Shown in pieces: positions 59,611-64,000 of a stretch of 64,000 nucleotides of DNA. The notes beneath the pieces were generated by a model. That model made no database searches, was not told the origin of the DNA, and worked only from the letters and a program-made list of their open reading frames with translations. Source of the stretch: Uloborus plumipes (lineage: Eukaryota; Arthropoda; Arachnida; Araneae; Uloboridae); assembly GCA_038373865.1 (NCBI GenBank), contig JAXGGA010002380.1:60037-124036 (forward strand). Direction: 5' to 3'. Made by a program: the position numbers and the translations under genes. Every line of letters begins with the position of its first letter. Positions within the stretch are counted from its first letter, which is position 1.

Positions 59611-59673
59611 TACATAACATATTCGATGTGTGTCGAATGTAACACATTCGACACACATCGAATGTGTTATGTA
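59611..59673. repeat. 63-base near-perfect hairpin
   Basis: Thirty-base arms with one mismatch surround an AAC loop: TACATAACATATTCGATGTG with TGTCGAATGT pairs with ACATTCGACA and CACATCGAATGTGTTATGTA. The 3-base loop makes a microRNA precursor unlikely; a cruciform or palindromic insert is more plausible. Confidence 0.85.
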
Positions 59674-61031
59674 TATGTATAGTAAAATAATAATTTCTAT
59701 TGGTACAGATCAACATTTTTTTCGATAGATGAAACCGAAACACAATCAGGGATAACTTACATGTCTTCTTAAAACTCTAATTTGAAGATACCATCAAACA
59801 ATTAATGTCAGCAAATTGCTTGGTAAATTGTTCCTATTTAGAAATAGTTACTATACCCTGCGTAACGAGAACTGGCGGCTCAAAGTAAAATTAATTTCCC
59901 ACTCTCAGCACTTTCCCTTGATGGTTGTCATAGTTACGGCGCTATGGACTTTTTTCTCCCCTTAGCTTTTGCAACAATGATTAAATGCGGTCGGTTAAAA
60001 TTGCTCTGTGCGTAAACAGTTATTCTATTGAAAAATCAACGTTAATAAAGCACAACATTTTCTTAGAAATTTTCGCTGTATCAATGTGTGACTAGGTTTG
60101 TTAGAAAACGTTGAGGATAATAACTGAGGAGATGAGGATGTTAATAAAAGCTTGAGCCTAATTCGATAAGCATAAAATAAATGAAATGCCTCAACAGCGG
60201 TGCATAAAAAAAAGAGTGGAGCTGTTTTCTTTCGTACGGTTTCCATGGAGATACGCAAAATTTCTAAAAGTGATACGCCTATTTTAAAGTTCCCGAGTAT
60301 AATAACATTCATGTTGTATTTTGATTAAATACCCTAACTAAAATTTGTCTTTATGACGGGTCAGTTTCACATTCTTAAAAGTAAGTTGGGGCAAGTGCGT
60401 CCCATATTGTGGGGCAAGTACCACTCATTTTTCATGAGACAAGTAAAGTTCTTTCACTTAATGTACGCTTCGTCTACTTAACGTTTAACAAATATATTCT
60501 CCCAGAAAATTTAACAAAATGCAGTCAAAAAGAAAGCTTAGTTTTGAGACAGAGCTGGGTCATTCCATGTGAAATCAACAAGCCTCAAAACTTGACTATC
60601 ACCAATTTCAAAAAAAAAATCATAATTACCAGTACCTGAGTCGATTTCTTTGTATTGATGGATACCTGTCACATCTGTATAAATTTTTAAAGCAACTTCT
60701 GCTGATGTAAAATTTTGCTTTCGGGCTCGAAACTCTCTTTTACATTTAAAGATATGAGAAAGAATTTAACAACTCAATGCAATCACTATCACTAGCAGTG
60801 ACTTAATTGAAAAGCGTTTTAAATCAATTTTCCTTCATGTATCCAAGCAATTGCAGCTGTGTGAAAGAGTTATCATTTTAAAACTATATTCAATTGTTCA
60901 GTAAAAAACATTTTCTTCGTTAACTTTGAAGATCTTTTTTCACTACCTTTCTTGCGATTTTTTAAGTGCTTTAAAAGCATTTTTAGACCATCAAAATGGG
61001 AACTAAAGTGAAATTTAAACACTGTGTAGAA
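59674..61031. other. unannotated sequence
   Basis: GTTGGGGCAAGTGCGTCCC and TGTGGGGCAAGTACC near 60386-60423, and GGGTCATTCCATGTGAAATC near 60548, look like transposon-end motifs. The latter resembles the terminus of the palindrome at 3235, but no partner ends were found. Confidence 0.4.
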
Positions 61032-61247
61032 ACCAAGCGCGGATACAGAGGAAGGGGGTGGTGGGGGTCATGACCTCTCCCCCCTCCCTAAACGACCAAA
61101 TATAGCATAAAACTGCATTTTTTGAGTCTAATATTTCGAAAAAGTTGCAAACGCCCCCATTTTTGCTCAAAAACTGCCCTTTACCCCTCCTCCCCTTTTC
61201 CGAAAATGACCCCCTCCTTAATCACAAGCTGGATATGCCCTTGGTAG
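61032..61247. mobile_element. MITE-B-related element
   Basis: Ends ACCAAGCGCGGATACAG and, inwards, ACCAAGGGCATATCCAGC. The interior (CATAAAACTGCATTTTT, AATATTTCGAAAAA) matches part of the copy at 45984-46236. GGGGG and CCCCC blocks lie next to both ends. Confidence 0.6.
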
Positions 61248-62089
61248 GAATTGTTAAAACGCGATGCACCAACATGACTTTAACTAACTTCCTGATATGA
61301 AAAGCTGACTGTTATGCAATTTTATTTTAATTTTAACATCTAAAAACTCATGTGCTACAAAGAAGAAGTAGAAACAAGACAAAAAAGATAACATTTAAAC
61401 GCTTAAACTTTTGAAATAACAGCAAAAGAATAAAAAAGAAAACAACAAACGCTTTAATCCCCTTCAAAAACTATTTCGCGCACTCGCGACTAATCTGAAA
61501 TTCAAAGAAAATATTCCACAGTTTTAGCAGCAGCCCACTACAAACACAGAAAATCCATTGTTAACATAAATTTAGACGAAATGAACTACGTAAAATTTCC
61601 TTGGTCAGTTAAAACCTAAATTGGCCAAGGAGCTGAGTTAACTAAAGTCAGTTGAAAAGGGTACTTACACACTTCAACGCTGAAAATAGCTGAAGAAAAC
61701 TTTTCGGATCATTGTGAATTTGATGTGGACAAGAATTAAGTATAAAAGTATAACAACAGCTCGAATGGCGTAAAATGCACGCGCCTAAATTTATGCGTGC
61801 AGAATTCGTGCATCACGCAGAGAGTAAGAAACAATGCTGATGACATAGTCTAAAACATCAACGTTAAAATATTTTTCAAATTTTAAGGTATGTTTAAAGG
61901 CATAAACATAAAAATCAATGATGCTTTGTCCTCCACTTAGAACTGGAGAAAGTTTTGAAGCAAACCTAACAGCATAAATTCACATATGAGTGCTTTAGAA
62001 TCAAAACTAGTAAAGTTCCCTTTTAAAATTTTACAGCAGTACAAGAAAACTATAAAATACTGATTTTTGAAAAGACGAAAAGTTTGAGC
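61248..62089. other. unannotated sequence
   Basis: No gene or repeat termini recognised. Confidence 0.4.
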
Positions 62090-62103
62090 ACAGTTAATTG
62101 TAT

Positions 62104-62543
62104 GCAATGAGTTACCACCCATAAGCCAGGGCTAAGGCAGAACTGAAGCAAATGCACCCACAGCTCGATCATAGCATCCTAAGACTGCAGTTTCGTCCTT
62201 ATTGTGGACTCCTCAGTTAGGAATAGCCAATGGCAGATCTGGAGACAAAGATCCTCTTATTGTAGCTAAGATTGCCAACAACCGGTAGATAAAGTGAATT
62301 TAGCTTACCAGCGAGCGTCCGCAAACCATGGTGCGGCTCAACTCGAAATTCGAAGGCAGAAGCTGGGTAATATGCAATGACTAAGATAAATTCACTTTAT
62401 CTACCAGTTTGTTGGCAATCTTAGCTACAATAAGAGGATCTTTGCCTCCAGCTCGATCATTGGCTATTCCTAACTGAGGAGTCCACAATAAGGACGAAAC
62501 TGCAGTCTTAGGATGCTATGATCGAGATGTGGGTGCACTTGCT
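62104..62543. mobile_element. 440-bp palindromic insert with a 14-bp direct flank
   Basis: Arms of about 155 bp (62148-62302 and 62387-62542) pair: CTCGATCATAGCATCCTAAG, GACTGCAGTTTCGTCCTTAT, TGTGGACTCCTCAGTTAGGA and AGATAAAGTGAATTTA with their reverse complements. The loop is 84 bases. ACAGTTAATTGTAT lies immediately before (62090-62103) and after (62544-62557), as a target-site duplication would. Duplications of this length suggest retroposition more than a cut-and-paste element. The minus frame at 62508-62810 mostly lies outside and has no domain. Confidence 0.8.
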
Positions 62544-62557
62544 ACAGTTAATTGTAT

Positions 62558-64000
62558 TTTTAATAATGTGTTTTGGGAGTGGTATAAACGTGTGAATTAG
62601 CATTTTGAATGCACGCCTACATAAGAAGAGAATGGCTATTATTTGTCGTACATAACTGGTTTTGTTTTGAAAGTCGGCATAAAAACTAATTGTTAGATAA
62701 TTCTTTGCTCCAAGCAGAACAGACGTTAATACAATACCCGGAACATGAACAACAGTACCTCGTCTCAGTACGTGAATTATTGTTGCTATTATTTTCAGGT
62801 TTACCTGCAAACCTTTTTTCTCTCATAAGTAAAATTACAATTTGATGGCCAGTACTTTTTTAATCGGATGAAAAAGAAAATATCCTACACAGATTTTCAT
62901 CCAGCCATTTTGGTTCTGATAACAATATCTCTGTTAAAAAGTATCACCACGTTAATGTCTTCCATGATAATCGTACAATAATGACAAGCAAACTGACGTC
63001 CCATACATAATTCAAACATCCATTCAGCAAAATCACGCTGTTTTATAAATCTAATCTTAGGGCTCCCAAGAAAAAATGATTAAAGAAGAAAATTAAAAAT
63101 TCATTCTTTTAGCTTAATAATATCTCATCATCCTGAATAAAGAATTTTTCAATTAAAATTTTGATTGGCATTCAGAAAAAAATAAAGGTCGAATTTTCCC
63201 GGAAAATATTAAGCAGAGTTATGGCTTGAGTTCTGACTCAAGGGTGTGCGTAATGAATAAATCATACGTAAATGAAAAGAATAATATTTGGAAAATCAAT
63301 TTTGATTCTCTTATTATGCAAATCAGCTGATTTCATTGCTTTGACGAAATTTAAATAGAGTTACCTCCGTACATGAATGCATTTATTAATAATGCATAAT
63401 ATTTGGCTTTCATACCTTACTATAAAGAAAGTTATTCATTTTACACATTTACTCTCATTAATTACTTCACACATGCTTTTTTTTATTTCTAAAAATTATT
63501 GAACGAGGAATAAATATGCATAATACTTGGAGTGTAATAGTTTGAACTGTAATATGACGTGTGAATTTATCCAATGACTCAATTTCGAAAGGGGTCGCTT
63601 AATTTTTATTTGAGGCTAGATTATTTGGTTGCACTAGCTCTCAGAAGTTTGTAGACAGTATGTTTTTCGGATCTAACTTTTTTAGCAAGCTAAATTACTT
63701 GTTGATGTAAAGAATAAATTCGTGGATTTGGTCATCCCACATGACAAATAATAATTTCAGTAGAAATTATAAATTTAAAAAAATCCCAAATGCAAATTGG
63801 AAAAGTTCAAATGAAAAGTTTTTAGACTATTCAGAGGCCAATTGACTTAAATTTCAACTATTCTTCTTTTTATTGTCAAGTAGTAAAACCATTTAGTACT
63901 TTCAGTGGACGGGTAAACCCTTTTTATGGGCCTGAATGAGCTTTTAAAAGCCGTTTTAAGACTTTTTTAAGATGCATGAAAATACTTCTCCTTTTTACGA
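62558..64000. other. unannotated sequence
   Basis: AT-rich, no gene, RNA or repeat termini recognised. Confidence 0.4.

Noticed and set aside
59611..59673. microRNA precursor
   Set aside because: The loop is only 3 bases and the stem is a simple palindrome of repeated CGAATGTG; no arm asymmetry.

Overview
The window looks like intergenic, transposon-rich DNA from an animal nuclear genome. An arthropod, and within arthropods a chelicerate such as a spider, is my best guess. The reasons are the strong AT richness, the lack of any long open frame outside repeats, a tRNA-derived SINE with Pol III boxes, nested Tc1/mariner-, hAT-, pogo- and piggyBac-type non-autonomous elements, and a degenerate copy of a multi-copy protein I know mainly from arthropods. 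The organism call is inference. No intact host gene, rRNA, free-standing tRNA gene or CRISPR array could be supported.

Layout: 1-3.2 kb holds an unclassified 1.7 kb interspersed repeat, apparently inside an older element. 3235-6197 is a 3 kb near-perfect palindrome with short target-site duplications. 6.2-12.9 kb is mostly unannotated, with one old hAT-type MITE at 9.16-9.88 kb. 12895-15253 is a Foldback-like element whose arms are tandem 171-bp units, each carrying a CRE/ATF palindrome. 17.4-25.2 kb is a nest: a TIR element with G/C-rich ends, a pogo/Tigger-like element holding a long (TA)n tract and a nested hAT element, two small inverted Tigger-like MITEs, and a 2.1 kb pogo-like element carrying a broken arthropod gene. 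26.3-28.3 kb is an interleaved inverted repeat of form A-E-A'-E'. 28.6-39.7 kb is dominated by one MITE family (called MITE-A here) plus a SINE, a hAT MITE, a piggyBac-like MITE and local duplications. 47.6-49.6 kb is a dead Tc1 transposon whose transposase has a triplicated helix-turn-helix segment and is split by a hAT MITE. 51.7-53.3 kb is a hAT-like element with two nested inserts. 56.2-57.7 kb contains a mariner-like foldback, a MITE-A copy and a perfect 106-bp-arm inverted repeat. 62.1-62.5 kb is a palindromic insert flanked by a 14-bp direct repeat.

The genes do not form a working system. The only protein-coding remnants are the Tc1 transposase pseudogene and the arthropod-protein pseudogene. 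MITE-A alone contributes 14 full, partial or fragmentary copies (about 4.4 kb, roughly 7% of the window), most ending in a TA dinucleotide. The most noteworthy structures are the CRE-loaded foldback element, the transposase with an in-frame triplicated DNA-binding segment, the perfect hairpin at 57.4 kb and the A-E-A'-E' arrangement. All superfamily names rest on terminal motifs and target-site duplications read by eye, without database comparison.
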